The notes beneath the pieces are model-generated. The model was not told the DNA's origin. It did not search any database and saw only the letters and a program-made list of their open reading frames with translations. A program made the translations under genes and the position numbers. Shown piece after piece: positions 35,727 through 46,652 of a stretch of DNA of 64,000 bases (its first letter is position 1; each line of letters begins with the position of its first letter). Source of the DNA: Amphiura filiformis (taxonomy: Eukaryota; Echinodermata; Ophiuroidea; Amphilepidida; Amphiuridae); contig NC_092644.1 of assembly GCF_039555335.1 (NCBI RefSeq), forward strand, positions 52,293,365 to 52,357,364. The letters are read 5' to 3'.

Positions 35727-37728
35727 ATCCATATCTTGGGTAGTGTGAGGGTGCTCTTTCCATTGGTGGCATCCTCAAATCACCACCGTGCTTCATTTTG
35801 AAGATAGCAGAACCTATCTTGACACTTTTTTGTCACTTTTCGTGTATTTAATGTGGTAAACTGAGTTATCTCAAAGTTTTACCACATTAGTCAAGACCAT
35901 CTAAAAACCCTAAAGCATTGATGATAACACGGCAAAACAACCTATCTCAATATAGATCATTAGGTTTAATAATTTATTTTATTCAAAAAGAAAAACGTCA
36001 AGTGTTCAAACTTAAAAGCTCTTTTTCTCAAAACAGCGATTTTCAAGTTAGATCATTTTACCAAATCAGGACCGACAAGCACTTGATAACAATTTCAGTT
36101 GTAGGCAGACCTACCTGGTGGACTTACTTGAAGATCAAAGGTTTGTCATGATTGCTATACATTTGGTCACAATAATAGTACACAATTTGCAAACTTTCTG
36201 TGTGTTTGTACATTTGCTGCAGTTATCATAATGACCATGATTTCAAGATATTTAAAATTAATGTTGAACATTTTAAATTATCTAATTATGACCAAAGGTC
36301 TAGCATAATTGGTTCTAAAGTTTTTTTTTATGTCTATTTTCTTATTATTTTATTGTTTTTTACTCCATATTTTTACCTTTATCTCAGTTTCAAATTTGCC
36401 ACCTTTGGCCCCCATGGACCAGATCGTGTCACATATGTAGTAAATACTAGATAGGCTCCAACATGTAACTTCATGAACATTGAAAAAATGTCAATGTTCA
36501 AATGATTGAAAGCAGGCTGTAGGAGAAACTAGAAAGTTTGAGTAGAAACGATGTAACACTTTGCCATTTTTAGGCGAGGTTTCCAGTAATTGCATACAAA
36601 CACATTTGCATCAAATGCAATGCTTTGACTCTATATCTTGAATGAACATTTTGGAACATTTTGATGTGTAACTAAATTCCAGGTCTACTGCCAAGGAATT
36701 ATCACATTTGAGAATGTGTCATAAATGTATCCCACTTGAAGTATGATTTGTGAACATCACCCTATATTATAGGGCCTATAATGTGTCAAAGTTGTGTATT
36801 CACTATGTGCGGCCTCTGTTATTAAAAAGCCCATGGTAGAAAGGGATCACTTTCTTCCAAAGAGCCTTTTTCGCTGTGCACCCCAAATGGAATGTGTTTC
36901 TGGTTTATAGTTTAAATGACACACCCACTATAAATGTTCTTTATAAATGTAGCAGTCAATTAATTGACGACCAACACTTGCTTTCTGTTGCCACCATGCT
37001 TACAAGCAATATTTACTTGATATTTTCCAGATCTACACCTGGCTGTTTAACCCCTCATAAGCAATGATATTGCAGACAGAAAAATAGATGTGAATTTTCT
37101 CATTATATCATAGAGTCAAACATTTTGAATTCAACAGTTTCTTTATTTTTCCCCTATGGCTTATGGCATGTGACTTATGGTTTCTATCCTAATGGGGATG
37201 GCACACAGACTTGAATTGATACATCCCCAAGATTCATCGGTGCACTTGTTCCAGACCAAATACTGCAAGGGGAAGATACAGGTATGGGACGGTACATCAA
37301 ATAGTATGTGAAGTTACTCAAGTATGTCAAATCTAGAGCAAATGTGATAGTGACCGATGACTGATTCTGTGCATGACACTTCTAAGAGCAAAATTTTTGC
37401 ATGAAGAGCTAGCTATGACATTACAGGTTCGTCGCGTGATGTTAACAAAAAAACCTTTTGTTACTTTATTGTCATTTTTAATGAAAAATATAGATTTTTT
37501 TTCACAAAATAACAGAACTTCAGTTACTTCACATAGCCACATCTAGGCCTGTAGGCCCACCGTTGATTAATATAATTGATTAGCCATCATAATACTTGCA
37601 TTTATTCGCTTTTCAATCGTATTCTTTGATTAAAGGCTGAAATACATGTAGCTTCATTGAAGGACGCTTTGGCATTTGAACGAAAACAAGATCGTGACCT
37701 GATGAAAAAGATATATAGCTAGCTTCAG
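35727..37728. other. T2 3' flank and spacer, nothing recognised
   Basis: Open frames at 35918-36454 are low-complexity translations of AT-rich DNA. No gene or repeat arm that I can support. Confidence 0.5.
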
Positions 37729-38418
37729 CAGATGAGCAGCAATTATGAAGCACCAACTACGAGCAGAGCAACCGCCACACCAGACCAGACGACAAGAAAG
37801 CCCGCCACCACGCACACCCGTGACAGAATTGATATAGGCCTACCTGCTACCTCAGTTATACCTGACATTCCCGCCACACCCGCCAAACCAGCCGCGTCCA
37901 CCAGACCTACTATACCAGTCACGCCTGCCACACCTGTCATGCCAGTCACAACAGAATTGGCTGCACAGAGAAATCCGTTTGAAGCTCGTTACTTCAGTGC
38001 AGCATCCGCAGGTCAGCTTTTGCTTGGTGGAGACCAAGGTTTCCCACGAAATGTCACATGGTATAAGGACATACTCCAGCAGGTAAGCTGGAAAAAGAAG
38101 ACTGTGGATGACGATAATGGACGGCTTCTGTGCATGAAGCTGTTGAGAGCGGAGTTTTCTCAGGAAGAGTTGGCGTCAAAGAATGTCACCGGGGTCACTA
38201 GGAGTCGTGAGAATCTCAAACTCATGAGGATTGAACAGCTGGACACGAACATCCTCACAGCCATTTTTCTTCAGGCCAAACATCAATTCCCAGGATTCAA
38301 TCAATGGTATACCAACACCAAATGTGCGACAGTTAGAGAACTTAATAATATTTGTCAGAAAGCAAGGGTCAAAGCCCATGCAGATCAACGCACAGTGCAA
38401 AGCGACAATATGGAATAG
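37729..38418 (+). CDS. Terminal cassette T3: Pro/Thr-rich linker plus YLGG-class BEN domain
   Basis: The in-frame TAG at 37720 is followed by CTTCAG-CAG-ATG, a tandem NAGNAG acceptor; either AG keeps phase 0. The cassette encodes 229 residues. Residues 1-85 are Ala/Thr/Pro-rich with imperfect repeats such as PATPAKPAA and PVTPATPVMPV. The BEN module follows: GQLLLGGDQGFPRNV, NGRLLCMKLLRAEFSQEELA, KNVTGVTR, DTNILTAIFLQAKHQFPGF, NNICQKAR. The long linker is unique to this cassette. The polypyrimidine tract before the acceptor is weak. The antisense open frame here is a shadow. Confidence 0.83.
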   Translation, partial: QMSSNYEAPTTSRATATPDQTTRKPATTHTRDRIDIGLPATSVIPDIPATPAKPAASTRPTIPVTPATPVMPVTTELAAQRNPFEARYFSAASAGQLLLGGDQGFPRNVTWYKDILQQVSWKKKTVDDDNGRLLCMKLLRAEFSQEELASKNVTGVTRSRENLKLMRIEQLDTNILTAIFLQAKHQFPGFNQWYTNTKCATVRELNNICQKARVKAHADQRTVQSDNME

Positions 38419-39137
38419 GTTCAGATTCGAATGATGACATGAACAGTAACAGAGCCTGATCCATTTTACATGGATGGACATTTTTCTAATTTTGATAGAG
38501 AATGCTTGTAAAAATGAATCCATGGACTTTTCATTTAGGTTCAGTACCTCATAGGTTAAAGTGTTCTCTTGTCCATCACTATACGTGGAAAGTTTGAGTC
38601 AATGGAAAACAAATTTTTATGCCGTGACAGCTCTTAAAGCAAACAGCCATAATCATGGTAATGTCAATACAATAGATTGATCTTACAATAGTACTTGTTT
38701 GTATGTGTAGCCAACTTGTATCGGTAATTTATTTTGCTCAAATAATTTTGTTGATAGATGGTGCGTGGATTAATTTATCTTTCATCAAAAGCACTGCATA
38801 ATGCATATGCTTGTAGGCAAGGTTTATGGTATATGTAGTAATACAGTTCGATTATGAAGAGTTGAAAATGATGATGAAAAGAAAAGATTGTGTATTGTGT
38901 CATCAGTCATATTAAAATTTGAGGTTTTTCAAACCAGTTGGACTTGACTAATCTCAAGCTTTGGTTGTCTTTGCATTTGAGGGTATATGATTTGGGAGAA
39001 ATTATAATTTTTGAATTATTATGCTGTTATCCTTCTGTAGCTTATATTAAACCATGGTTTTAATGTCTGTGATCTATTTATTATTGTTGCTATAGGGGCC
39101 TACTATTATTATTTTAAACATGATTTATTATTATTAG

Positions 39138-39641
39138 GCTGGTATGCCTACAGTGGAACATGCAAAGAATGAGATGCCACCACACCGTCCGTCTACTCAG
39201 CAAATTCCATTAGATGTATATCATCCCAGATGTATTCATTCGCCTACATCAGGGATGTACTACTTAGGAGGTGATACGGGAAAGGAACGAAATATCACAG
39301 ACTATAAGAAAGTGCTTCACGAGGTAGCGCGGCATCGGAAGGATTCCAATGAAGGCCGTGGTAGACTACTGTGCTCCGCACTTTTACGCCAAGAAGTTTC
39401 TGCTGAAGAATTAGCCACTAAGAATGTCACTGGTTTATCGAGAGGAGTCGACAGGAAGCCATTTCCAGTACCCAAAATTGATCAAACAATCATTCATGCC
39501 ATTTTCAGCCAGGCACGGAAGCAATTTACCGGTTTTACAGACTGGTACACAAATTCATGTTCACAAACTTTAGGTGCGATGAACAATGTATGCAAGAAAG
39601 CTCGTCTCAAAAAAATGAAAAAGAACCCTAATCAATCATAA
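39138..39641 (+). CDS. Terminal cassette T4: YLGG-class BEN domain
   Basis: Acceptor TTATTATTATTAG, phase 0, then AGMPTVEHAKNEMP; 167 codons. GMYYLGGDTGKERNITDYKK starts the module, then GRLLCSALLRQEVSAEELAT, KNVTGLSR, DQTIIHAIFSQARKQFTGF, TDWYTNS and NNVCKKARLKK. AATAAA follows 75 bases after the stop codon, which gives a compact terminal exon. The alternative reading, a stand-alone gene, would need its own promoter in the 700-base spacer after T3; I see none. Confidence 0.85.
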   Translation, partial: AGMPTVEHAKNEMPPHRPSTQQIPLDVYHPRCIHSPTSGMYYLGGDTGKERNITDYKKVLHEVARHRKDSNEGRGRLLCSALLRQEVSAEELATKNVTGLSRGVDRKPFPVPKIDQTIIHAIFSQARKQFTGFTDWYTNSCSQTLGAMNNVCKKARLKKMKKNPNQS

Positions 39642-39715
39642 AATTATAACTGGATCTCAAACCAAACCAATAATGTAGGCTGCAATGATCAGGTGACAAC
39701 CAAAATAATGAGTTT

Positions 39716-39721
39716 AATAAA
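39716..39721 (+). promoter_or_regulatory. Poly(A) signal of cassette T4
   Basis: AATAAA in GTTTAATAAAGAC, 75 bases after the T4 stop codon. Confidence 0.55.
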
Positions 39722-39779
39722 GACAAAAATCCTCTATGCTTATATACTGCTGAGTGGCTTTATCGGCCTACTACAAATG

Positions 39780-40077
39780 TACCATATTCGTTCCAATAAG
39801 CGCCCATGCTCCAATAAGCGCCCATCCAGGGTATTTTCAATTTGCTAAAGGGTAACATTAATGTTGAAGTGACAGATAGATGTTGATACAGTGAAATAGC
39901 TGCAGGACTACCGGTACAAGTCCTGCGTAAACTTTTCAAGCCTTCTATAACATACGTAAATTCGTCTCGAATGAATGCCCGTTACGAAAAAATTAGGTAA
40001 ACAAGGTAAAAAAATAAGCGCCCACCCTAAATGACTTTGTTAAGCGCCTTGGGCGCTTATTGGAATGAATACGGTAA
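39780..40077. mobile_element. Inverted-repeat MITE downstream of T4
   Basis: TACCATATTCGTTCCAATAA with GCGCCC at the left mirrors GGGCGCTTATTGGAATGAAT with ACGGTA at the right. A decayed right half of the same family lies at 46451-46516. Confidence 0.7.
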
Positions 40078-40657
40078 TTATTATGACATGCTTTATGTGT
40101 CGGAAATTGTCATCATTTTGCCAGATCACATCACTTTGTTTGTGATGTGCACTGATTATATTGGAATGTGCTAATTTATTGTCATTTTTTTAATTGTTAT
40201 TGGAATGTCGGTGTCAGTAAATGAAAATTTAGTTTTGGATGTTTAACATTGAATATTATTTTAACATGCTATCACATTAATTATATGCAATTACATGCAT
40301 GTACAAGTAGGGCCCAGTGCTATTTTTGTGATTTTTTGATTCAATTGAAAAATCACAAATAATAATTGGGCCACCTTATTTCTATATTTTTGCTTTCAAA
40401 CTAGAAAATAATTCCTTCAGATTTAACTATAGTGTGTGAGATCAAAGATATTTTTAAGATCATTTAGATGGATTAAACATGTTAAAAAAAGTCAAGCTTT
40501 TATATGATCATATTTGCATTAATTTGTAATTTATGTTGACCGCTGAGTGCATGTACACATACGTACGTCGTAGGCTTTTCATTTCAAATATTTTGTACAC
40601 AAAGTGCATTGAAATTATTGAATGGCCATTTCATTAATTCTTTTTTAACATTAGTTT

Positions 40658-40857
40658 ATTGACCTTTTTGGTAAAAAGCCTTTTCGAGTAGACCTGAGAT
40701 GTCGTCATTTGACATCAAACCGATGCGCATATTGTTACTGCGCACTTCACAGCTTTGATATGAGCAGCAGCGATGTTCACTTAACAATGTTCGCATCGGC
40801 TTCACATCATCTCGGGTCTACTCGTAAAGGCTTATCGGATTTATCAAAAAGGTAAAT
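40658..40857. mobile_element. Inverted-repeat MITE
   Basis: GACCTTTTTGGTAAAAAGCC, then GAGTAGACCTGAGATG at the left; CATCTCGGGTCTACTC, then ATCAAAAAGGTAAA at the right. Inner GATGCGCATATTG and GTTCGCATCGGC are also inverted. Confidence 0.65.
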
Positions 40858-41753
40858 TACTGTTGTAAACTTATAATATTAGGCTACACAAAAATTATAG
40901 GCTATAATGGATGACCATTAGTTTATATTCTTCTGGTTTTTTTAACGTCTTGTTAAAATATCTTTGCACCCAGCGATTGGTGGATTGCTGTAGCTAAGAG
41001 TACATATGTAAATCATTTTTACTTGCAATGAATTGTTTTTAAGTTCGAAACGGAAAAGAAAAGAAGATGGTTGAATTATCAATGCAATGCTAAGAAATGA
41101 GACAATTCACTTTGTATTATTAAAACTTTATTTGTTGTCTGAATTCATTTGTCATTGTCCTTTATTTTTCTTACTTTACCAGTTTTCGCAAATTTTGTCA
41201 AATTCAAACTTGACTTTCAAAGTTCCTTTGAGGTTATGTGGGAAGGTAGCTCATCTAATCCAAAAGTGATCTACCAAAACAGCTAGGAGAGGTGGTAGAT
41301 ACTTGGCTACCAAATTTTCACTGGCATCCCTGTTATTATCCATTATAGTGTTGGGCATCCTGAAGTCATTGAAATTATATTAAGTTCTTGTGAATACAGC
41401 ATTTACTACTCGACTTACATGTATACCATGGTGCATCTTGATTTGGAAATGGTTTGAAAATAGATTGGGTTATACCAGCATGTGGACAAGAAGTATGGGT
41501 GTGTTTATACTCTCTCTACAAGTGAAAGGACCTATAGCAACCTAATAAGGATACAATTTGACATTTTAATAAATAATTTTTCAGTACAGTATTCCTTATA
41601 AATATGTCAATTTTCCATTTGAAAAAAATTCTTCCTCAGCTATCAAAGATTTTTCATACCCAGGGATCACTGCATGGTAGTGCCTTTAATTTGAATTTTC
41701 ACCCCTTTGTCATAACATCAATGACATTTTATACCATTTTACTGTGTTTGCAG

Positions 41754-42284
41754 TTCTTGTACAAAGGCATTGTAATGCCTAAACTGAAGCCACAACGGAG
41801 GAGAGTAGTTCTTAAACTAGAACAGAAGCTTGAGATTATCCAAAAATTGGAGAGTGGTGCTAAGCAAGCTAGAGTGGCAGAAGAGTACAACATAGCGACA
41901 TCGACCGTATCAGAAATATACAAGCAGAAGGATAGGCTAAGACAGTTTGTTGCCGGTACCACTATGTTTGATGTCTTGGGAACTAGAAAAACGATGCGAT
42001 CTCCTGACTTTGAAGCCGTGGACACAGCAACATACCAGTGGCTCATACAGCAGCTAGAGCAGAATGAACCTGTCTCCTGGGATCTTGTCTGTGAGATGGC
42101 ACGGAAGTTCAATGAGATGCTCCTTCATGGTGGGACAGGTGGTAGTGAGGGTTTCAAAGCATCCCAAGGATGGTTGGATAAATTTAAGAAACGCCATGGA
42201 ATAAAAGCGCTGTCTGGACAAGAATGTGTCGTCTCTTCAGATCCTACACCTGTAGATTTGTTTCAAGTGGATGATAATCAATGA
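41754..42284 (+). CDS. Terminal cassette T5: CENP-B/Tigger-type DNA-binding domain (exapted transposase DBD)
   Basis: Acceptor ACTGTGTTTGCAG opens the exon in phase 0 (FLYKGIVMPKLKPQRRR); 176 residues to TGA. Residues 17-67 are a psq/CENP-B N-terminal helix-turn-helix (LEQKLEIIQKLESGAKQARV, AEEYNIATSTVSEIYKQKD). Residues 80-160 match the second CENP-B/Tc5-type HTH (TYQWLIQQLEQNEPVSWDLV, FKASQGWLDKFKKRHGIK). In Tigger/pogo transposases a DDE nuclease follows; here the frame stops right after the DNA-binding part, and no DDE remnant is seen downstream. Same strand, same phase and same position class as the BEN cassettes suggest it is spliced to the gene B constant exons. A stand-alone jerky/CENP-B-like gene cannot be excluded. 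Confidence 0.85.
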   Translation, partial: FLYKGIVMPKLKPQRRRVVLKLEQKLEIIQKLESGAKQARVAEEYNIATSTVSEIYKQKDRLRQFVAGTTMFDVLGTRKTMRSPDFEAVDTATYQWLIQQLEQNEPVSWDLVCEMARKFNEMLLHGGTGGSEGFKASQGWLDKFKKRHGIKALSGQECVVSSDPTPVDLFQVDDNQ

Positions 42285-43001
42285 TGGGGAAATTTACAAT
42301 ATCACTGAAAACCTTCATCATTCTGATTATGAAGTAACATTTTTCTTCTGATAATAGATTTATTAATACAGATTTGTTGAATGAAATTTTATACTGGAAC
42401 TAATTTGATTGTTTGCAACTATATATAGCTACTTTGATGATACCATCAAATTTCTTTAGGCAACTATACTTTTCAACAGAACAATGTAAGTGTTCTCCAT
42501 TAATCAAGGCAAGAGATCAAGCTTCTAGAAAATCATCTAGTTTGTTCTAATATCATTGAATGTAAAAAAAGAATATTTCTACTTTTAAATTAATTTTTTT
42601 ACAGGTTTCAAAATGGTCACTGATCTGATCATCACTGTGCTTTTCAAGTCCTTAGATCTAAACACAGTCACATATATACTTTTACTTGACCATAACCTGT
42701 TTTTTCTTGGTGTATTTTCTCTGTGGGATATTACCATAAATCCAAACCAAGCATCTAATATTGTTTACACACTTGCCGAAACATATGTATTGTTCATTCT
42801 GTTTCGTGTACAGAACTGATACTGTACCCACTCCATTCATTTTTTATCCACTTTTGTTTTTAAATATATTTAATATATATCCACTATTTAAAAGAAAATA
42901 TACATAACAAAGACGTTGTAGTTTCTGTACATTTACAAAGGTAGCTATAGATAACCTAATGCTATTAAATGCATGGCATAAAGAATGTAACATTTCTTTT
43001 C

Positions 43002-43007
43002 AATAAA
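43002..43007 (+). promoter_or_regulatory. Candidate poly(A) signal for cassette T5
   Basis: AATAAA in TTTTCAATAAAAGAAC, about 720 bases after the T5 stop. Confidence 0.35.
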
Positions 43008-44546
43008 AGAACAAATACTGAAAGGGAGTGCTTTAACTTTTTTATGTGCAAATTTATTGCGGTCTAGATTTAAGCACATATTCCGATTATCAAGCGGGTC
43101 TTGGTAGAAAGTTTGCATTCAGGTTGCATAAAAGAATTGTTTTGGTTCTCGTCTCCATCCACTTCAGAGTGCAGTGACCTTTTTCTTTCCTTTTTTCATT
43201 ATTATTAGAAAAACATAAAAACTGTTTATGTCCAATGCTGTCTAAGGCCTCTAAGTAACTAATCTTTTACATCTCTCCAGATGAAATATGAATGAAACCG
43301 GCTTCGGAAGCGCTAGCCAATGCTAGCAGTCTCGCTCGCTATTTGATATCAATAAATGTTTGAACGCTTTTGTACATGTCAGATACATGTAAATTGCTAA
43401 ATAACAAGTGGTTATGAGCGATTTTAAATAGTCTCGCATAGAATTCGAAGTAGTGTAAGCTGTCACAGTTAGTTGGCAACACTCAGCAGATGACAACATC
43501 AAGAAATTCCAAGGTAAAATTCCTTCTATTCTTAAGATTAGCAATAGTGTTTTAAGGGACTTTCAGAGATCTGTGAAGAACTAGTTTTAAAATGGTTGAT
43601 AAATTGGGAAAATACTCTTGCACCATTTTCTGTTCAGAAGTATCAAAACAATATGAACAAAACTGAAAAGTTGCATCAGTCTTTGAGGTTCAAGTCCCTC
43701 CATTAGATTTGCACCCAGTTCCTTATGCTGGTATACCCATGCATATAGAATTAAGATGGGCCTCTATTGACAAGAAAACACAGTTTCTAGCTTATTCATT
43801 GCATGAGCTGGTTACTATATTACTAAATATTCTCTTTCTAAAAGTGACAAAAAAGGCAAGTGGTGAATAGTGTAGTTTGGGATTGCCGGATCTCTGAATA
43901 TCCTTTTAAAGCTGAACGTTTTTTTGTGTGTGGTAACTTACATGATGATCGATTCAAAGCTTTTGAATGGTGCAGAATTTATGATCCTGAATGTATACTG
44001 ACCAAATGAATCAGGAAAACAAGTTTAGGATTGAAACCAACTTAAGATCCTGTGACGGACCATGCTGTATACATGAAATAAATGAATAAGGAATTCCCTA
44101 GTTGAATATGTATGTGATAGTTGAATATATATTCTTACATTGCTACAGGTATTTTTGATTACAAATGTATCACTTTCATGACATTTTGTAAAAAGTTCCT
44201 ATAAATTGGTCCCTATTTATCAGCTTTGAGAAATGATGAGCATAAATGGATGGTACGTCTCATTTTGTTGCATGATTTACCATAAATTACAGTCACTTGA
44301 TGTGTGACCAATGACTGCAATGTGCGACTCTGACTAAATAATAATTAATAATAGAGCAAAGCAAAAACCTCCCTTGCTCATAAATTCATGGAAATCCCTT
44401 CAGATGAGAACCAGCAATTGTTTTATGCAGCCTATACTGCTTTAACATGTCTCACTCATATGGTTTGGTTATCATTCATATCTGAAAGTAACCAATAATA
44501 ATCTTGCACAAGCCTTCATGCTTGCACTGTTGGTAACCCACACTTT

Positions 44547-44935
44547 CGAAAGGGTGGGTTTGAGAGGTCCACAAAATGCTTAAAAGGGTGGGTTTGAAAA
44601 ATTTCTGGTTAAAATGTGTGTCCAAATATAAAGGGTGGTCACTGATAAAAAGGGTGGGTTTAGAAGTCACCAATTGCAATCTCAAAGCTTACTTTAATTT
44701 CCGACTGAATGACACTAAATGAAACACAAAAAAACATTGAAATCCCATTCTGTAGTGTTTGGTCATCTAAAACTTCAATATGTAATTCTCTTTGGATGCA
44801 AATCTGCACCTCCTGGACCACCATAACCACTTATCTATGATTAGTAACCACGCTTAGAAAGGGTGGGTTTTGGAGTTTTGGTATAAAGGGTATAAAATAA
44901 AAAGGGTGGGTTTGAAATAAAAAGGGTGGGTTTGT
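44547..44935. repeat. Cluster of AAAGGGTGGGTTT words
   Basis: AAGGGTGGGTTT occurs at about 44549, 44584, 44649, 44861, 44900 and 44919, with AAAGGGTGGTCAC at 44630. It ends about 110 bases before the T6 acceptor. The flanks GTTGGTAACCCAC and ATTAGTAACCACGC are alike, so this may be an internally repetitive element. Confidence 0.6.
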
Positions 44936-45045
44936 ATCACCACTGCTAACTATGGCTTGGCTGCAATCCATGTCCTGATTTTACATGTGTCAAAAATAGT
45001 TTTTGTAACTTTTCTTTTCTTTTCCCCTAAACCTTGCTGTTTCAG

Positions 45046-45286
45046 AAACACCTTATTCCTATTGACCCAAATTATGCCAGTGTGCTGGTGAACCAGTATG
45101 AATTTGAAAGTATGCTTACAGAGGCTCCCAGATCTGCCAAGCCACATGAGTTCATTCTTAGAAAAACCATTGATTTGGTTTTCTCTAAGGAGGAGCTCAT
45201 ATCTTCAAGAGGACTGGGTTTGAGGAAAAACAAGGATTCAGAAGGAAAAGAACCTCTTAACAGTGTCAAAGTGCAAGCTGTGAAAG
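45046..45286 (+). CDS. Terminal cassette T6, exon a: first half of a split BEN domain
   Basis: A strong pyrimidine tract and TGCTGTTTCAG acceptor start the exon in phase 0: KHLIPIDPNYASVLVNQYEF, then FILRKTIDLVFSKEELISS, RGLG and LNSVKVQAVK. The donor AAAG-GTATGA leaves phase 1. The pattern L-R-x-x-[IL]-x-x-[VL]-F-S-x-E-E-L, then a G turn and AVK, is the N-terminal half of a BEN domain. The second half is the exon at 45939. Confidence 0.8.
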
Positions 45287-45938
45287 GTATGAAATGTTGA
45301 CATCTCTTGTTACCTAAAACAATCACTTATTTTAATAATTTTTTTTAAAAAACATAATAAAAATGTCTTTCAAGTCAAATGTGTTTGATATCACCCTGGT
45401 TACCATTTAATTTTAATGAAATATTTAAGTTTTCATATTTAAGTTTTGTATGTTTCATTGGTAAAATATATATGTAAATTAGTTTTGAAGTCATGCAAAA
45501 CCCATTATTAATGACTCTTAAAATTATTAGGACAATTTTTGCGACCAGTATATGGAGTTGAATTCAACCTCGCTCAATATATATATATATATATATAGTT
45601 CATAGTGATGGAGCAAATCAAAGTTGACAGCTAAACAAGTATGATCTAGAAAACAAAATTATGTATACCATATTTACGCTATTAAACACCCTGGGGACAT
45701 TGCAATTTCAAAAAAGGGGTGTTTATTAGAAGTGAATTTTCTCGCAAAATACGACTTTCGGAATTCACAAAATATGACTTCTGGTTTGAAATTCAATATG
45801 GCGGCAACCATACAGGAATCACATTGGAAAATACTATCAAATTATTCTAAGTTGAATTTTTATGCAAGAATGCAATTTATTATGTGTACATTCTAAAATA
45901 ATGACATTCGTCGTTCTGACTAATTTTTGTTCCTGCAG

Positions 45939-46054
45939 ATTTTGTGACGGCATACTGCACAACTCAGAACTGGGTTATACCTGACGAGAAGTTTTTCAGG
46001 AAGAGATTTTGCAACAAGGTCACTAATTCTCGGCGCTTAGATACATGTAGATAG
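45939..46054 (+). CDS. Terminal cassette T6, exon b: second half of a split BEN domain
   Basis: Acceptor TTTTGTTCCTGCAG; the split codon G-AT gives AVK-DFVTAYCTTQNWVIPDEK, then FFRKRFCNKVTNSRRL, stopping at TAG. The W, the FCNK and the NSRR signature are the usual C-terminal helices of BEN domains. T6 totals 118 residues. The phase-1 intron at AVK-D is shared with T9, so the two are paralogous split cassettes. Confidence 0.78.
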
Positions 46055-46160
46055 ATAATTAACTTTCTTTATTGAGGATGAAAACAGCTTCAGTAACAAG
46101 CACTGCTTTCAATGCAGGGCCTCATATGAGTTACATATACCTTATTTGTTCCATTTACAG

Positions 46161-46349
46161 CCCACGTCCGTATTCACCAGCAAAGTGTTATGTGTAATCC
46201 GATTATCACTATGTCAACTGGATCACGCTTTTGAGTTCTGCACCACGATCAAAATGATCGCAACACAAATTAAGTCTATGTACTACCAATTCCAAAAGGT
46301 GCGTGATCCAGTTACTAAAGAGTTACATAACCACTTCGCTGGTGAATAA
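46161..46349 (+). CDS. Possible small terminal cassette, unknown domain
   Basis: A good acceptor (TTTGTTCCATTTACAG) opens a phase-0 frame of 62 codons, PTSVFTSKVLCVIRLSLCQL, then IKMIATQIKSMYYQFQKVRD and stop. I recognise no domain. It lies only 106 bases after T6. In phase 1, as an alternative to T6 exon b, the frame would be short and not BEN-like. It may be a young or decayed cassette or a chance frame. Confidence 0.3.
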   Translation, partial: PTSVFTSKVLCVIRLSLCQLDHAFEFCTTIKMIATQIKSMYYQFQKVRDPVTKELHNHFAGE

Positions 46350-46450
46350 GCAGTGGCTTTACAATAAGCAAACTGATATTAGTTTATTAACTGCCCATGC
46401 AAATCTGAATCATGGGCTGAAACATATAACACACTGATGATGATAGATGA

Positions 46451-46516
46451 ATATTTTGGGTTCACCCTAAATGATTTTGTTAGGCACCCTGGGCGGAAAT
46501 GGAATGAATACGATAC
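46451..46516. mobile_element. Decayed right half of the 39780-40077 MITE family
   Basis: CACCCTAAATGATTTTGTTA with GGCACCCTGGGCGG and TGGAATGAATACG matches the right arm of the complete copy. The left arm is absent. Confidence 0.55.
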
Positions 46517-46569
46517 AAGCATTATAAATAACCAGGCATTGTGAACACCCCAAAATGCACATGATGCAG

Positions 46570-46652
46570 ATTGTGTCACCTCATACTGTACATCTCAGAA
46601 CTGGGAAATACCAGAGAGAAGCCGAGGTGTGCTGGAGGAACCTTACCTATAA
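46570..46652 (+). pseudogene. Degenerate duplicate of T6 exon b
   Basis: After CATGATGCAG the frame reads DCVTSYCTSQNWEIPE, plainly a copy of T6 DFVTAYCTTQNWVIPD. It then diverges (RSRGVLEEPYL) and stops at 46650. Past a frame change the DNA still encodes KITNSLCG against KVTNSRRL. It lacks the BEN C-terminal helix in frame, so as an alternative second exon for T6 it would give a truncated BEN. Probably decaying. Confidence 0.65.

Larger units (their letters stand above)
42285..45045. other. T5 3' UTR and spacer
   Basis: ATTAAA at 42964 and AATAAA at 43002 could serve T5. No other gene recognised. The last part holds the AAAGGGTGGGTTT cluster listed separately. Confidence 0.5.

Noticed and set aside
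37743..37949. A glycine/valine-rich minus-strand frame
   Set aside because: Antisense shadow of the Pro/Thr/Ala-rich linker of T3.
41729..42112. A 127-codon minus-strand frame opposite T5
   Set aside because: It is the antisense shadow of the CENP-B-type coding sequence.
45572..45597. An AT dinucleotide run upstream of T6 exon b as a regulatory site
   Set aside because: Simple microsatellite inside the T6 intron; nothing suggests function.
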